Below are positions 1 to 9,643 of a stretch of DNA of 64,000 nt, piece after piece (positions within the stretch are counted from its first letter, which is position 1; each line of letters begins with the position of its first letter). The stretch is from Pseudomonas leptonychotis (GTDB lineage: Bacteria; Pseudomonadota; Gammaproteobacteria; Pseudomonadales; Pseudomonadaceae). The notes beneath the pieces were generated by a model, which saw nothing but the letters and a program-made list of their open reading frames with translations, had not been told where the DNA came from and ran no database searches. The stretch lies in assembly GCF_004920405.1 (NCBI RefSeq), contig NZ_RFLV01000001.1:1922001-1986000 (forward strand), in the 5' to 3' direction. The position numbers and the translations under genes are program-made.

Positions 1-525
1 GCGAGTCTTGTTGCCCTTGCCGAGTACCCGCACCAGACCGGCAGGCAGGTCGAGGCCATCCAGGTTGAGGCCCACCAGCTCTGACAAGCGCAAGCCTGAC
101 GAATAGAACAGCTCCAGCATGGCCTGGTCGCGGCGGGCAATAAAGTCGTCCTCCAGGGCGCCGTCGAGCAATTGCGCAGTGCGGTCGGCATCCAGGGTTT
201 TTGGCAAGCGGCGTTCGCCCTTGGGCGGCATCAGGCCGCTGGCGGGGTCGCTTTGGCAGTGGCCTTCACGGATCAGGTAGCGGTAAAGGCCGCGAGTGGC
301 GGAAAGCAGGCGCGCCAGGCTGCGACTGGATTGGCCTTGCATGTGCAGGCGACCGACCATGCGGCGCAAGCGTGCCGCGTCGAGCAGCGCCCAGCTGTCG
401 ATCTGCTCTTGGCTACAGAACTGCAACAGGGTGCTCAGGTCGTGACCGTAGCCGCTCAGGGTGTGGGGAGAAAGCTGGCGCTCGCTGCGCAGGTGTTCCA
501 GGTAGGCGTCCAGTAGGTCTTGCAT
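1..525 (-). CDS. xerC: Site-specific tyrosine recombinase XerC (3' part missing)
   Basis: XerC acts with XerD at dif to resolve chromosome dimers at division. The window holds the first 175 residues; the rest lies beyond the left edge. Visible are the N-terminal SAM-like core-binding domain (about residues 1-95) and the beginning of the catalytic domain, with the catalytic Arg in the motif SGLRLSEL (R146) and the GKGNK lysine segment at the cut edge. The ATG start is preceded by AGGGAG. It lies downstream of the dapF-DUF484 pair, the usual Pseudomonas order, and is probably cotranscribed with them. The absent C-terminal part should hold the H-x-x-R and Tyr motifs. Confidence 0.93.
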   Translation of the reverse strand, partial: MQDLLDAYLEHLRSERQLSPHTLSGYGHDLSTLLQFCSQEQIDSWALLDAARLRRMVGRLHMQGQSSRSLARLLSATRGLYRYLIREGHCQSDPASGLMPPKGERRLPKTLDADRTAQLLDGALEDDFIARRDQAMLELFYSSGLRLSELVGLNLDGLDLPAGLVRVLGKGNKTR

Positions 526-564
526 GGAAGCTCCCTGCGGTGCGCTCGGTGTCTGATTACGGCG

Positions 565-1263
565 TTAGCGTACCGAGCGCAGTGGGGTGGCAAAGCCCGG
601 GACCACGCGGCCCAAAACCTCGGCGATATAGCCGAGGAATAAGGTGCCCAGCGAACTCTTGTAGTGCTGCGGGTCGGCACTGCCAATCGCCAGTACGCCA
701 TGCAGGCCTTGGTAGTTAATGCCCACCACGGCCGCTGAGCCGACCTGCGCGCCGTCTGCGCTGCCAAACAGGAAGTTCAGTTCATGCTCGCGCAGCACGC
801 CACAAATGGTTTTACCGCCGGCCAATAGGCCGCCGATGGCTTGATGTGCCTCGGCGCTGCTGACCGAGCGGCCCACGGGAAGCGGCGCGTCGCTGAACAG
901 AATCAGGCTGACGAAGGGCACTTGGAACTCACTGCGCAGGCTGTCTTCGACGCAACTGACCACGCCTTCCAGGCTGTTGGCGTCGAGCAGGTCGAGTACC
1001 AGGCGGCGAGTCTTGTCGAATAGGCGGTCGTTGTCGCGGGCCACATCCATCAGCTGTGAAAGGCGATGGCGCATCTCGATGTTGCGCTCGCGCAGCAGTT
1101 TCACCTGGCGCTCGACCAACGACACGGTATCGCCGCGCTGGTGCGGAATGCGCAGCTCGGGGATCAGCTCATCGTGGTCAATAAAGAATTCCGGATGCAG
1201 CCTTAGGTAGGCTGCAACCGTTTGTGAATCCAGAGGCTTGGGTGAATCCTGCTTGTCGCTCAT
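565..1263 (-). CDS. DUF484 family protein
   Basis: A 232-residue conserved protein of the DUF484 family, almost always found between dapF and xerC. The C-terminal half (about 85-225) looks like a GAF-type fold, with alternating hydrophobic strands and a run [12 protein letters not shown]. Family members have no established reaction. The start MSDKQD is chosen because its ATG overlaps the dapF stop (ATGA at 1260-1263), which suggests translational coupling; an upstream in-frame extension would run far into dapF and is rejected. Role in cell division or recombination is only suggested by its xerC neighbour. Confidence 0.88.
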   Translation of the reverse strand: MSDKQDSPKPLDSQTVAAYLRLHPEFFIDHDELIPELRIPHQRGDTVSLVERQVKLLRERNIEMRHRLSQLMDVARDNDRLFDKTRRLVLDLLDANSLEGVVSCVEDSLRSEFQVPFVSLILFSDAPLPVGRSVSSAEAHQAIGGLLAGGKTICGVLREHELNFLFGSADGAQVGSAAVVGINYQGLHGVLAIGSADPQHYKSSLGTLFLGYIAEVLGRVVPGFATPLRSVR

Positions 1264-2090
1264 AAACGAACCTGTCCTTCGTACACACGTACTGCGGGTC
1301 CGCTCATCATAACGGGCTGGCCCGGACCTGCCCACTCGATGCTCAGTTTGCCGCCGGGCAATTCGATCTGCAGTGGTGAATCCATCCATCCCTGACTGAT
1401 TGCGGCCACTGCCGCGGCGCAGGCGCCGGTACCGCAGGCTTGGGTTTCCCCAGCGCCGCGCTCCCAGACGCGCAGCTTGGCCTGCTTGCGGTCAACTATT
1501 TGCAGAAACCCGACATTGACCCGCTGGGGAAAGCGCGGGTGGTGTTCGAGTTTTGGCCCCAGGCTGTGCACTGGCGCAGTGTCGACGCTGTCGACGCGCA
1601 GCACCGCATGCGGGTTGCCCATCGAGATGGCGGCGAGTTCAATCGATTGGCCGTCGACGGCCACGCTGTAACTCAGTGCCTGCTGTTCGGCTTGGAAGGG
1701 GATGTCGGCAGGCACCAGGCGCGGCGCGCCCATGTTGACGCTGATCTGGCCGTCACTGCGCACGTCCAGCTCGATGATGCCGCCTTTGGTTTCCACGCGC
1801 ATTTGCTTCTTCACCGTCAGGCGCTTGTCCAGCACAAAGCGCGCGAAGCAGCGTGCGCCGTTGCCGCATTGCTCCACTTCCGAGCCGTCGGAATTGAAGA
1901 TGCGGTAACGGAAGTCCACGTCTGGGCTGCTGGGCGGCTCGACCAACAGCAGCTGATCGAAGCCCACACCGGTGTGGCGATCGCCCCACTGCTTGGCGTT
2001 CTTCGGTTGGATATGCGCGTGCTGGCTGACCAGATCAAGGACCATAAAGTCGTTGCCGAGGCCGTGCATCTTGGTAAAGCGCAATAACAT
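1260..2090 (-). CDS. dapF: Diaminopimelate epimerase
   Basis: Converts LL- to meso-diaminopimelate, the cross-linking residue of peptidoglycan and the direct lysine precursor. The 276-residue protein has both catalytic cysteines in their family contexts: QCGNGAR (C75) and ACGTGAC (C219), one acting as base and the other as acid. The ATG at 2090 gives the usual [16 protein letters not shown]-terminus and sits behind GGAG; a GTG two codons upstream is also open but less likely. It follows lysA directly and overlaps DUF484 by 4 bp, so lppL-lysA-dapF-DUF484-xerC is probably one transcription unit. Confidence 0.96.
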   Translation of the reverse strand: MLLRFTKMHGLGNDFMVLDLVSQHAHIQPKNAKQWGDRHTGVGFDQLLLVEPPSSPDVDFRYRIFNSDGSEVEQCGNGARCFARFVLDKRLTVKKQMRVETKGGIIELDVRSDGQISVNMGAPRLVPADIPFQAEQQALSYSVAVDGQSIELAAISMGNPHAVLRVDSVDTAPVHSLGPKLEHHPRFPQRVNVGFLQIVDRKQAKLRVWERGAGETQACGTGACAAAVAAISQGWMDSPLQIELPGGKLSIEWAGPGQPVMMSGPAVRVYEGQVRL

Positions 2091-2095
2091 CGCCA

Positions 2096-3343
2096 CTACT
2101 CCGGCAGGCGGCTTTCGCCCGCAAAGAGTTCGCTGAGCGTCTCACGGCGACGCACTTCGAAGGCGTGTTCACCATCCACCATCACCTCAGCGGCGCGGCC
2201 ACGGGTGTTGTAGTTGGAGCTCATGACAAAGCCGTAGGCACCGGCCGAGCGCACGGCCAACAGATCACCTTCGGCCAGGGCCAGGTCGCGGTCTTTGGCG
2301 AGGAAGTCACCGGTCTCGCAGATGGGGCCGACGATGTCGTAATTACGCGTCGCGCTGTCGCGCGGCTGCACCGGCACCACTTCCATCCAGGCCTGGTAGA
2401 GGGCCGGGCGAATCAGGTCGTTCATCGCCGCGTCAACGATGGCAAAGTCTTTGTGTTCGGTGTGCTTGAGGTACTCGACCTGGGTCAACAGCACGCCCGC
2501 GTTGGCGACAATCGAGCGGCCCGGCTCGAATACCAGGGCCAAGTCACGGCCGGCGATACGCTCACGCACGGCGGCGATATAGTCGCCTGCCAAGGGTGGC
2601 TGCTCGTCACGGTACTGCACGCCGAGACCGCCGCCCAAGTCCAGGTGCTTGATCTGGATACCTTGGCTTGCGAGGTTATCGATCAACGCCAGCAAGCGAT
2701 CGAGGGCGTCGAGGAACGGCGGCAGTGTGGTCAGCTGCGAGCCGATGTGGCAGTCGACACCGACCACTTGCAGGTTCGGCATTGCAGCGGCACGGGCGTA
2801 CACAGCCGGCGCGTCGCTGATGGCGATGCCGAATTTGTTTTCTTTCAAACCGGTGGAGATGTACGGGTGGGTGCCCGCGTCCACGTCTGGGTTGACCCGC
2901 AGCGAAATGGCCGCTGTTTTGCCCAGCTCGGCGGCGACGATTTGCAGGCGCTCCAGCTCATCGGTGGATTCAACGTTGAAGCAATGCACGCCCACTTCCA
3001 GGGCGCGGCGCATGTCGTCGCGGCTCTTGCCGACGCCGGAGAAGACGATCTTGCTTGCCTCACCGCCGGCGCTGAGGACGCGTTCCAGCTCGCCACGGGA
3101 GACGATGTCAAAACCGGCGCCGAGACGCGCCAGGACATTCAGCACGCCGAGGTTGGAGTTGGCTTTAACGGCAAAACAGACCAGGTGCGGCATGCCCTGC
3201 AGAGCATCGGCATAGGCGCGGTATTGCGCTTCAATGTGCGCGCGCGAGTAGACGTAGGTCGGCGTGCCGAAGCGTTGGGCGATGGCGGACAACGCCACCC
3301 CTTCCGCGAACAGCGCACCGTCGCGGTAGTTGAAGGCGTTCAT
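2096..3343 (-). CDS. lysA: Diaminopimelate decarboxylase
   Basis: PLP-dependent, last step of lysine synthesis: meso-diaminopimelate to L-lysine plus CO2. The 415-residue protein shows the alanine-racemase-like barrel with PLP lysine in CFAVKANSN (K60), the phosphate-binding HIGSQ region, EPGRSIV, and the C-terminal substrate motif [14 protein letters not shown] that contributes the dimer-interface cysteine. Length is normal. It lies 9 bp after the lppL stop and just upstream of dapF, so two consecutive steps acting on diaminopimelate are coexpressed. Confidence 0.97.
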   Translation of the reverse strand: MNAFNYRDGALFAEGVALSAIAQRFGTPTYVYSRAHIEAQYRAYADALQGMPHLVCFAVKANSNLGVLNVLARLGAGFDIVSRGELERVLSAGGEASKIVFSGVGKSRDDMRRALEVGVHCFNVESTDELERLQIVAAELGKTAAISLRVNPDVDAGTHPYISTGLKENKFGIAISDAPAVYARAAAMPNLQVVGVDCHIGSQLTTLPPFLDALDRLLALIDNLASQGIQIKHLDLGGGLGVQYRDEQPPLAGDYIAAVRERIAGRDLALVFEPGRSIVANAGVLLTQVEYLKHTEHKDFAIVDAAMNDLIRPALYQAWMEVVPVQPRDSATRNYDIVGPICETGDFLAKDRDLALAEGDLLAVRSAGAYGFVMSSNYNTRGRAAEVMVDGEHAFEVRRRETLSELFAGESRLPE

Positions 3344-3352
3344 GCGCTGTCC

Positions 3353-3505
3353 TTATTCGGTCTGTGCGGGTTCAGTCGCAGGTTCAGCCTGTACAGGCAC
3401 AGGTGCGGTTTCTTCTGGCAGGAACAGCGGGCCTTTCTGGCCGCAGCCAGCGAGCAGGGTGCTGATAGCAACCACGGTGAAAAGGGCAGTAAACAGCCGC
3501 TTCAT
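3353..3505 (-). CDS. lppL: Small lipoprotein LppL (YifL-like, LptM family)
   Basis: A 50-residue lipoprotein. A short basic start and hydrophobic stretch (residues 2-18) lead to the lipobox LLAGC with the lipidated Cys at 21, followed by the hallmark GQKGPLFLP and a Pro/Glu-rich tail. Members of this family (LppL in Pseudomonas; YifL, now LptM, in E. coli, linked to LptD assembly) lie upstream of lysA or dapF. The start is the ATG directly before KRLFTAL; longer in-frame starts have no signal peptide logic. Function here is by family only. Confidence 0.88.
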   Translation of the reverse strand: MKRLFTALFTVVAISTLLAGCGQKGPLFLPEETAPVPVQAEPATEPAQTE

Positions 3506-3652
3506 GATGAAATCCCTGTAATAAAGCATAGATGCGCCGCAGTATACCGGCCCCCCGGCAGCTTGCCTATGCGCTGGGGTTCCCGCCTGGCGGGGCTTTG
3601 CCTGTATCTTTGCGGCTAGCTTTGCGCCCATCGTCAGCGATCAGGAGCCTGG

Positions 3653-4693
3653 ATGGACAACCCCGTACCCGCGAGCAGTTCGGTTTCAGTGGCTTACCTG
3701 CAAGGTTTACTCGATTACCTGGGGCGCCAGGGTGTCGATACTGTCGAGCTGCTTGGGCAGGTGCAGTTGAACCCACAGGTCCTCGCTCAGCGTGATCAGC
3801 GTATTGCCGCTAGCACCTATCTGGAGCTGCTCGGCCATGGCGTGCGTTTGACCGGGGACGCGCAGCTGGGCCTGCATCTGGGCGAAGCAGTACGCCCCGG
3901 TTACTACGGTGTACTCGGTTACCTGATCATGAGTTGTGCGACCCTCGCCGATGCCTTGCACCGTCAGGCGCGCTATGCCGCGCTGGTGGGTAACTTGGGG
4001 CGTGTTGACCTGGCTGACGAGCCGTTGCGCGAGGGTCTTGAGCCGCAGGTCGCGCACAGCTGGCAGCCATTGCTGGCGCAGCAGCAGCGTCAGCTGAGTG
4101 AGGAAACCCTGGCCGGCTGGGTGACGTTCGGCCACTGGATCAGCGGCCTGGATATTCCGCCGACCGAGGTGCGCTTCCAGCATTCGGCACCGGCGGATAC
4201 GGTCGAGTATCAGCGGATTTTTCGTTGTCCGGTGTTATTCGATCAGGCCGATAACGCCTTGGTATTTCCCAAACGTCTGCTCGCCACGCCGCTTGGGCAG
4301 GCGGATGCTCAAGTGCGCCTGATGCTCGATGCCTATGCTGATCGCCTGCTTGGCGAGATCCAGCAGGGCCATTGTGTGCTCGACCGCGCGCGGCTGGAGT
4401 TGGCGCGGCAACTGCCGGAAGTGGGCGCGGACTTGCAACAAATTGCCGCGCGTTTGGCGCTGAGTCCCCGTACCCTGCAGCGGCGTTTGCGTGAAGCCGG
4501 GTTATCCTTTAATCAGTTGGTGGACGAAACGCGCCAGCAGCTGGTGCTGCACTATTTACGTGACCCGGCGTTGGAGCTGGCAGAAATCGCCTTTCTGGTA
4601 GGCTTTAGCGAGCCCGGTTCACTGGCCCGTGCGTTTCGCCGCTGGACGGGGCAGAGCCCAGGCGAATATCGTCGTCAGCTGAGTGAACATTAA
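3653..4693 (+). CDS. AraC family transcriptional regulator
   Basis: A 346-residue regulator with an N-terminal arabinose-type ligand/dimerisation domain of the OruR/ArgR-like subgroup (about 15-200) and a C-terminal AraC double helix-turn-helix (about 245-342): first HTH around LQQIAARLALSPRTLQRRLRE, second ending in the family signature GFSEPGSLARAFRRWTGQSPGEYR. It stands divergent from lppL and 51 bp before cyaY. In the P. aeruginosa layout lppL and cyaY are neighbours, so this gene looks like a lineage-specific insertion. Ligand and targets are not deducible from the sequence. Confidence 0.9.
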   Translation: MDNPVPASSSVSVAYLQGLLDYLGRQGVDTVELLGQVQLNPQVLAQRDQRIAASTYLELLGHGVRLTGDAQLGLHLGEAVRPGYYGVLGYLIMSCATLADALHRQARYAALVGNLGRVDLADEPLREGLEPQVAHSWQPLLAQQQRQLSEETLAGWVTFGHWISGLDIPPTEVRFQHSAPADTVEYQRIFRCPVLFDQADNALVFPKRLLATPLGQADAQVRLMLDAYADRLLGEIQQGHCVLDRARLELARQLPEVGADLQQIAARLALSPRTLQRRLREAGLSFNQLVDETRQQLVLHYLRDPALELAEIAFLVGFSEPGSLARAFRRWTGQSPGEYRRQLSEH

Positions 4694-4744
4694 ACACTGC
4701 AACCCAAGACGTTGCAGTCGCTGAATTTTTTGAGGTAAGTCGTA

Positions 4745-5077
4745 ATGAGTTTGACTGAAGCCCGCTTTCACGATTTGGTCGATGCCACCCAGCAGGCGGT
4801 GGAAGATATCTTCGATGACAGCGATTTGGACCTTGATCTGGAAAACTCGGCAGGGGTATTGACGGTGCGCTTCGAGAACGGCACCCAGCTGATCTTCAGT
4901 CGCCAAGAGCCGTTGCGCCAACTGTGGCTGGCGGCGCGTTCTGGTGGTTTCCACTTCGATTACGACCAAGCCAGCGAACGCTGGATGTGCGACAGCAGCG
5001 ATGAGCAATTAGGTGAAATGCTGGTGCGCATCACGCTGGAACAATCCGGTGCGGACCTTGAGTTCGAAGAACTCTGA
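4745..5077 (+). CDS. cyaY: Iron donor protein CyaY (frataxin)
   Basis: Bacterial frataxin, binding iron and tuning the IscS/IscU iron-sulfur assembly machine. The 110-residue protein has the acidic first helix (EARFHDLVDATQQAVEDIFDD, then DLDLDLE) that forms the iron-binding ridge, followed by the beta sheet with GTQLIFSRQ, LRQLWLAARSGGFHFDY and W at the end of the sheet. Length is normal. A clear AGGTAAG precedes the ATG. The DUF1289 gene overlaps its 3' end. Confidence 0.95.
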   Translation: MSLTEARFHDLVDATQQAVEDIFDDSDLDLDLENSAGVLTVRFENGTQLIFSRQEPLRQLWLAARSGGFHFDYDQASERWMCDSSDEQLGEMLVRITLEQSGADLEFEEL

Positions 5078-5264
5078 AGGCACCGACCTGGAGGTCGCCT
5101 CGCCTTGTCGGCGCCAGTGTTGCCTGGATGATCAGGATGTCTGCCTGGGCTGCGGTCGTGCCTTGGCGGAAATCCTCGAGTGGGGCACGGCGGATCGAGC
5201 CCGTAAACGGGCGATTTGTCTGGCAGCCGACGCCCGTTTGCAACGGCATAGCGGCGGACCTTGA
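5049..5264 (+). CDS. DUF1289 domain-containing protein
   Basis: A short (about 71 residues) cysteine-rich protein. The family core is visible as SPCRRQCCLDDQDVCLGCGR followed by EILEWGTADRARKRAI, the YdhL-like DUF1289 pattern with four or five cysteines, probably a metal site. The start is uncertain: GTG at 5049 (inside the end of cyaY) is chosen; TTG at 5058 and an ATG further upstream are alternatives. Overlap with cyaY implies coupling, and a metal-binding partner beside frataxin is plausible but unproven. Confidence 0.72.
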   Translation: MRTLSSKNSEGTDLEVASPCRRQCCLDDQDVCLGCGRALAEILEWGTADRARKRAICLAADARLQRHSGGP

Positions 5265-5315
5265 CCGCACAGTCTTGTTTATTTAAGTGGCTGTGGTACG
5301 GTCGGCCTAAGCCTT

Positions 5316-5352
5316 GCAAAACCCCATCTCCGTGATGGGGTTTTGCTTTTTT
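5316..5352 (+). terminator. Rho-independent terminator after cyaY/DUF1289
   Basis: A perfect 12-bp inverted repeat (GCAAAACCCCAT / ATGGGGTTTTGC, loop of 7 nt) is followed by six T residues. It ends the cyaY-DUF1289 transcript and stands 31 bp before rnk, so rnk needs its own promoter or read-through. Confidence 0.85.
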
Positions 5353-5382
5353 CACGATCCGTAAAGGGGACATACCCGTACC

Positions 5383-5793
5383 ATGACCAGCGCACCTTCG
5401 CTCACCATCACCCGTCTCGACCTGCAACGTCTGGAGCATTTGCTCGACAGTCTGGATGACTTCGGTCCCGGCGCGGTGGCTCTGCAGGCGGAACTCGACC
5501 GCGCCGATGTGGTTGGCCATGACGAGGTGCCGGCCGGGGTGGTGACCATGAATTCACGGGTGCATTGTCGTGAAGAAAGCAGCGGCAAGGATTACCACCT
5601 GACCCTGGTTTACCCACAGGACGCCGGTGGTGAAGGCAAGGTGTCGATTCTCGCCCCTGTAGGTAGCGCTTTGTTGGGGTTGTCGGTGGGTCAGCACATT
5701 GACTGGACTGGACCTTCTGGCAAGGTGCTCAAGCTCACGCTGCTCGCGGTGGAATACCAGCCAGAAGCTGCCGGCGAGTACAGTCGCGCCTGA
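5383..5793 (+). CDS. rnk: Nucleoside diphosphate kinase regulator Rnk
   Basis: A 136-residue GreA/GreB-like protein: the N-terminal short coiled-coil segment (residues 5-40, ITRLDLQRLEHLLDSL) and the C-terminal FKBP-like GreA_C domain with VYPQDAGGEGKVSILAPVGSALLGL. Rnk family members bind RNA polymerase and in Pseudomonas affect nucleoside diphosphate kinase levels and alginate production. The ATG is preceded by AAAGGGGAC. It converges with cyaA, whose stop codon lies only 8 bp after that of rnk. This rnk-cyaA neighbourhood is standard in Pseudomonas. Confidence 0.92.
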   Translation: MTSAPSLTITRLDLQRLEHLLDSLDDFGPGAVALQAELDRADVVGHDEVPAGVVTMNSRVHCREESSGKDYHLTLVYPQDAGGEGKVSILAPVGSALLGLSVGQHIDWTGPSGKVLKLTLLAVEYQPEAAGEYSRA

Positions 5794-5801
5794 GTTGTAC
5801 C

Positions 5802-8657
5802 TCAGGCCTTTTGCAGGGCCTGATTAAGGGCCGCTTCCAGGCGGCTCTTGTAGCGCAGGTAATGCACGCTCTGCATATGCCCCTCTCCCAGTACCGCCGA
5901 CAGGTCCAGGTCGGTGATATAGCAGGGGTAGCGCGCGCCATCGCGGCGCTGCGCGAGAATGTGTTGCGCCACGGCGGCGAATAGATCGCCGGCATACTCC
6001 AGTTCGGAAAACTCACGGTGGTTGCAGTACAGGGTGACGTGCGAACGCTTGCCATCACCAGGCTCGACGATCGCCTGCACGTCATAGAACGGGTGGCTGA
6101 TCGCCGAGTGCGGCGCAGGCCGACGCTCCAGGCGCTGTGCGCGCAGAGGTGCATCGGGCAACACCTGGTAATAGAGCACCTCCAGCGGCTGATTCGCGGG
6201 CTGATTGTCCAGCGGCAATAGCGCACTGCGCCGATACAAAACAGATTGCAGAAAGCGTTGCAGGGGCGTCAGTAGGCTCTGTTCATCACGAAAAGGCATT
6301 TGCTGACGCCACAGGGCATTGTGTTCATCGAGCACGCTTAGCTCAGCTGTCGCGCTGTTTTCATCCAGGCGATAGAACACTTGAATGCACTGCGGCCGGC
6401 CGATCGGCAGGATCAGCGCCAAGTCTTCTCCGTCTAGGGCGCTGCGGTCTACGTACAGTTCACTGTAGCCCGGTAGCTCCTCGCCCAGGTGATTGATCAG
6501 GGTGGGCAAATCTTTCAGGTTGGTGTGGCTGACGTGACCGGGCTTGAGTTCCAGCACGTGGTACTGCTGCTTGATCTGCAGCAAATAACGATTGGCCTGT
6601 GCACTGCTGAAGCTAGCGAGGGTTTCGCGGAACAACTCCTCAACCCGCTCGGCAATCGCCGTGGCGCGATTGCGGCAGAAGCAGCGCACGCGCAAGTTAG
6701 GTTTCTTACCGTTGACGGGCAGGGCGTTGAGAAAGTCGCGCAGGCAATCCAGCAGTGCATGGGGGCCGTCATAGCGGGTCACCAGCAGCTCGTTCCAACT
6801 GTTCAGGGTGACCTGGTCGAGGGTCAGAATCAGGTTCTCACGTACCCCGGAATAACCCAGCGCATCGGTGCGCTCGGTGGTCATGTGCATGTTCATCTGA
6901 CTGAACTGCTTGAGCGGGTCGATGCCGACGTTGACCAGCAGCAGCACTTCGCCGGGCGTGCTGGCGCTGAGCAGAGCGACCTCATCAACAGCGGGCAGCG
7001 GCAGCGGTACCACTTGTTGCAAGCTGCTGAGCAAATTAGACAGCTCAAACTCGCTGAGGTCGCTGGAACCTGGGTGCAATGACAGGCGCGTGCTGTTGTC
7101 GATCACGCCGTTGCGCTGGCACCAGGCGAGCAGTTCGATCAGCTCACGCGAGCGCTTGAGCGGTGAGAAGTCGGCTAAGTCTTGGGCGTTGACGCTGCCG
7201 CTATAGAGCGCCCACAGGCTGTCATTAGGATCATCCGGACTCGGGCTTTGCGCCAGGGTCAGGGTGTCTTCGGCCAGGTCCGGGGCGATGCCGGGGTTGA
7301 TAAATTCGATCTTACCGGCCTTGCGTTCGAAGGCCGCGTACAGGCGCCGCCCAAGGATGCCGAGGTCGCGGCTGTTAAGCGAGCTGCCGGCCTGTTCGCT
7401 GCGGGCAAACTCGGAAAGAAAGCGGTAGCTGTAGGTCAGCTCGTTAACCAGCATGCGCCGTTCGGCGCTGACCTGGCGCACCTTCCACTGGCTGCGGCTG
7501 TCGAGCATGGCCAGTTGGCGGCTGTCCCAATTCCAGTCGTGGGTCAGGCGTTCCAGCAGTAGGCGCTGCCAGCTCTTGCGATTGTTGCGTGGCGGGCGGC
7601 TGAGCTTTTTGTCGACCTTGAGGTACAGGCAGCGGCGGATCAGCTCCAGGCGCTCATGTTCACCGCGGCCGATCAGGTATTCCTCCAGGCGGCGATACAC
7701 CACGATATAGGGGTCGAGTTCGTCGACATCTAAGCGGTTAGAGAACACCGCCTGCTTGAACCGCAGCGACAGGCATTCGACCTTGGGGTGTTCGCTAGCG
7801 TAGACCTCAGTCAGCAGCAGCTTGAGTACCGACTTGTAGGGTGACTCGATGCCCTTGAACAGCTGCCACATCCCCGCGCCAATAAATTCTTCCGGCGGAA
7901 TGCGCGCCAGGTGACCCAGGTCGAGCACGTCCTCGGCGCGGATAAAACGCTTGGCTAGCAGGGTGCTGGTGTAGTGCTGATAGCGCGGTTCTTCATACAC
8001 AGGCACCAGCCACCACAGCGGCGTACGCCCGCCAAGCCAGATCGCGGTGCGGTAGAACTCGTCGAGCAGCAGGTAATGCTGGGTGGTGCCGCAGTCATCC
8101 GAAGTCAACTGCGCCGCGCGTTCGCCCTGGGTGAAACGCGCGGGATCAATCAGGAAGAAATGCGCCTCGGCGCCGAAGGTGGCGGCCCAGCTTTCCAGCA
8201 GGGCACATTTCTTGTTGAGTTCCTGCAGCTGTTGCGAGCTGAGGTTGCTGGCGTGGCACACCCACAGGTCCATATCGCTGTGCTCGGCCTGGGCGACGGT
8301 GCCTAGGCTGCCCATCAGGAACAGCCCATGAATCGGCAGCGTTTCTTTGCCGCGATAGGGCTTGTAGGCGAACGAGCGAGTCAGCCGCTGCGCTTCAGAG
8401 AGCAACGCGTCATCGGGCTCAAACCCACTGAGGCCGGCCGGCGTGAGCCCGGAAACATAACCCGGTAACAGCGGGTGGTTAACGTGGAACAGCAACGGCA
8501 ACAGCCGCAACACCAGCTGTTGACGGGTCGACAGCGCTTGCATGGCGCGCTGCAGGCGGCCCTTGTTGAGTTTGAGAAAGCGCGCACGCAGCTGCGTCAG
8601 TACCTTGCGGTCGATACCGTCTTCAATGTCTGGGCGGATTTCTTCGGTGCGGCTCAT
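5802..8657 (-). CDS. cyaA: Class I adenylate cyclase
   Basis: Makes cAMP from ATP; in Pseudomonas the cAMP acts mainly through Vfr. The 951-residue cytoplasmic protein matches the enterobacterial class I type: N-terminal catalytic part (about 1-540) with LFLMGSLGTVAQAEHSDMDLW (nucleotidyltransferase-like GS and D-x-D, residues 111-130), and a large C-terminal regulatory part. It ends beside rnk in convergent orientation. In Pseudomonas this enzyme gives a small share of cAMP next to membrane CyaB; whether cyaB exists here is outside the window. Confidence 0.95.
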   Translation of the reverse strand: MSRTEEIRPDIEDGIDRKVLTQLRARFLKLNKGRLQRAMQALSTRQQLVLRLLPLLFHVNHPLLPGYVSGLTPAGLSGFEPDDALLSEAQRLTRSFAYKPYRGKETLPIHGLFLMGSLGTVAQAEHSDMDLWVCHASNLSSQQLQELNKKCALLESWAATFGAEAHFFLIDPARFTQGERAAQLTSDDCGTTQHYLLLDEFYRTAIWLGGRTPLWWLVPVYEEPRYQHYTSTLLAKRFIRAEDVLDLGHLARIPPEEFIGAGMWQLFKGIESPYKSVLKLLLTEVYASEHPKVECLSLRFKQAVFSNRLDVDELDPYIVVYRRLEEYLIGRGEHERLELIRRCLYLKVDKKLSRPPRNNRKSWQRLLLERLTHDWNWDSRQLAMLDSRSQWKVRQVSAERRMLVNELTYSYRFLSEFARSEQAGSSLNSRDLGILGRRLYAAFERKAGKIEFINPGIAPDLAEDTLTLAQSPSPDDPNDSLWALYSGSVNAQDLADFSPLKRSRELIELLAWCQRNGVIDNSTRLSLHPGSSDLSEFELSNLLSSLQQVVPLPLPAVDEVALLSASTPGEVLLLVNVGIDPLKQFSQMNMHMTTERTDALGYSGVRENLILTLDQVTLNSWNELLVTRYDGPHALLDCLRDFLNALPVNGKKPNLRVRCFCRNRATAIAERVEELFRETLASFSSAQANRYLLQIKQQYHVLELKPGHVSHTNLKDLPTLINHLGEELPGYSELYVDRSALDGEDLALILPIGRPQCIQVFYRLDENSATAELSVLDEHNALWRQQMPFRDEQSLLTPLQRFLQSVLYRRSALLPLDNQPANQPLEVLYYQVLPDAPLRAQRLERRPAPHSAISHPFYDVQAIVEPGDGKRSHVTLYCNHREFSELEYAGDLFAAVAQHILAQRRDGARYPCYITDLDLSAVLGEGHMQSVHYLRYKSRLEAALNQALQKA

Positions 8658-8928
8658 GCTCAGGCTCTGCAGGGCGGTGCGTGATCATGCCTTGCCAGCG
8701 GGCTGGCGGACGGCTGCGGATACAGGGTTATCGCCTGCGTAGCGGGCCGCTTTAGGGCGCCGCTGTAACGCAGGCTAGGGTGGCTTAGACGCTGCTTCAT
8801 CTGTGGCGAGCGAGCAGGATGTTGACGCGCAGTTTGCGGGGCCATCGTGGCATTAGAAACAAGCTCAGCATAAGCCGCCGAGGCCATTTCTAACGCCCTA
8901 TCACCCGCGGCAAGCCCTAGGCAGATGC

Positions 8929-9174
8929 TCAGGCCGCTTCGGTCACATTGAGAATGGTCAGCAGGACTTGGGCGTGTTCGGCCGCATCCAGGCCCAGGCT
9001 GGTCAAGTAGCCACCATCGGGTTGGTTGATCAGGCCTTTTTCGTGCAGTCGATGGGCGGCGGCAATCGCCGAGGGTGCGGCAGTGTGATGAACCTTGATT
9101 CCTTCCTGGGTGGTGCCCAGGTTGAACAACGCGAGGATTTCCAGTTCGGCAATCAGTTCAGAGGTAAAGGCCAT
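8929..9174 (-). CDS. TIGR02647 family protein
   Basis: An 81-residue conserved protein (MAFTSELIAELEILALFNLGTTQEGIKVH...), matching a small family known mainly from Pseudomonas and relatives as TIGR02647. The pattern suggests a winged-helix-like fold: ASPxxI-like helices, then a loop HEKGLINQPDGGYLTSLG typical of MarR-type wing starts. No function is established. GGAG lies 5 bases before the ATG. No neighbour in the same unit. Confidence 0.75.
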   Translation of the reverse strand: MAFTSELIAELEILALFNLGTTQEGIKVHHTAAPSAIAAAHRLHEKGLINQPDGGYLTSLGLDAAEHAQVLLTILNVTEAA

Positions 9175-9351
9175 AGGTACTCCAGCTTCTTGTTTTAGTG
9201 AGCTGCGGCCGGCGGCTGCAGCACCCGCTGCGGTAAATCGGCTGAAACAACAGGCAGCCTGTGAAGGCAGTGTAGTGAAGCGCCTGGCAGTCTGCTTCGT
9301 CCTGATGCTGCCAGAAGTCGGACGCCAGTGGGGCAAAAATCTTCGGACTTT

Positions 9352-9621
9352 TTACACGGGTTGCTCAGGCAGCTCGGGCAGGGCGCGCAGGCCTTGTTCA
9401 TAACGAGCCAGGTCGAAGGCGCGGTCGGCTGCCAGCATGGCATCGATCTCGTCGGCCAGTACCAGGGCCATCAGTTCGATAATGGCTTCGCGGGTGTAGC
9501 CAACCAGAGTCAGCTTGTTCAGCACGGCCTGAACGAAGGCCGGCTCGCCCGCTTCAAGCTGGTTTTCGATGGCTTGGGACAGGGTGTCCTGGGCAAAGTC
9601 TTCGTCGTCTTGCTCGCTCAT
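9352..9621 (-). CDS. Conserved hypothetical protein
   Basis: An 89-residue acidic, probably all-helical protein (MSEQDDEDFAQDTLSQAIENQLE...). It has no signal peptide, membrane segment or cysteine cluster. It stops at residues LPEQPV and lies 22 bp after the acetyltransferase, with which it is probably cotranscribed. An in-frame extension upstream would overlap that gene by 86 bp and is not adopted. I do not recognise a characterised family. Confidence 0.68.
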   Translation of the reverse strand: MSEQDDEDFAQDTLSQAIENQLEAGEPAFVQAVLNKLTLVGYTREAIIELMALVLADEIDAMLAADRAFDLARYEQGLRALPELPEQPV

Positions 9622-9643
9622 GCGGTACTCCGGAAGATGCAGT

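Noticed and set aside
2165..3619. 484-residue open frame on the plus strand over lysA
   Set aside because: Antisense shadow of a clear, full-length lysA; it has no family resemblance, and high-GC codon use makes such frames common.
8660..8887. 75-residue leftward frame upstream of cyaA
   Set aside because: Low-complexity, no good ribosome-binding site and no recognisable family; treated as the cyaA upstream region.
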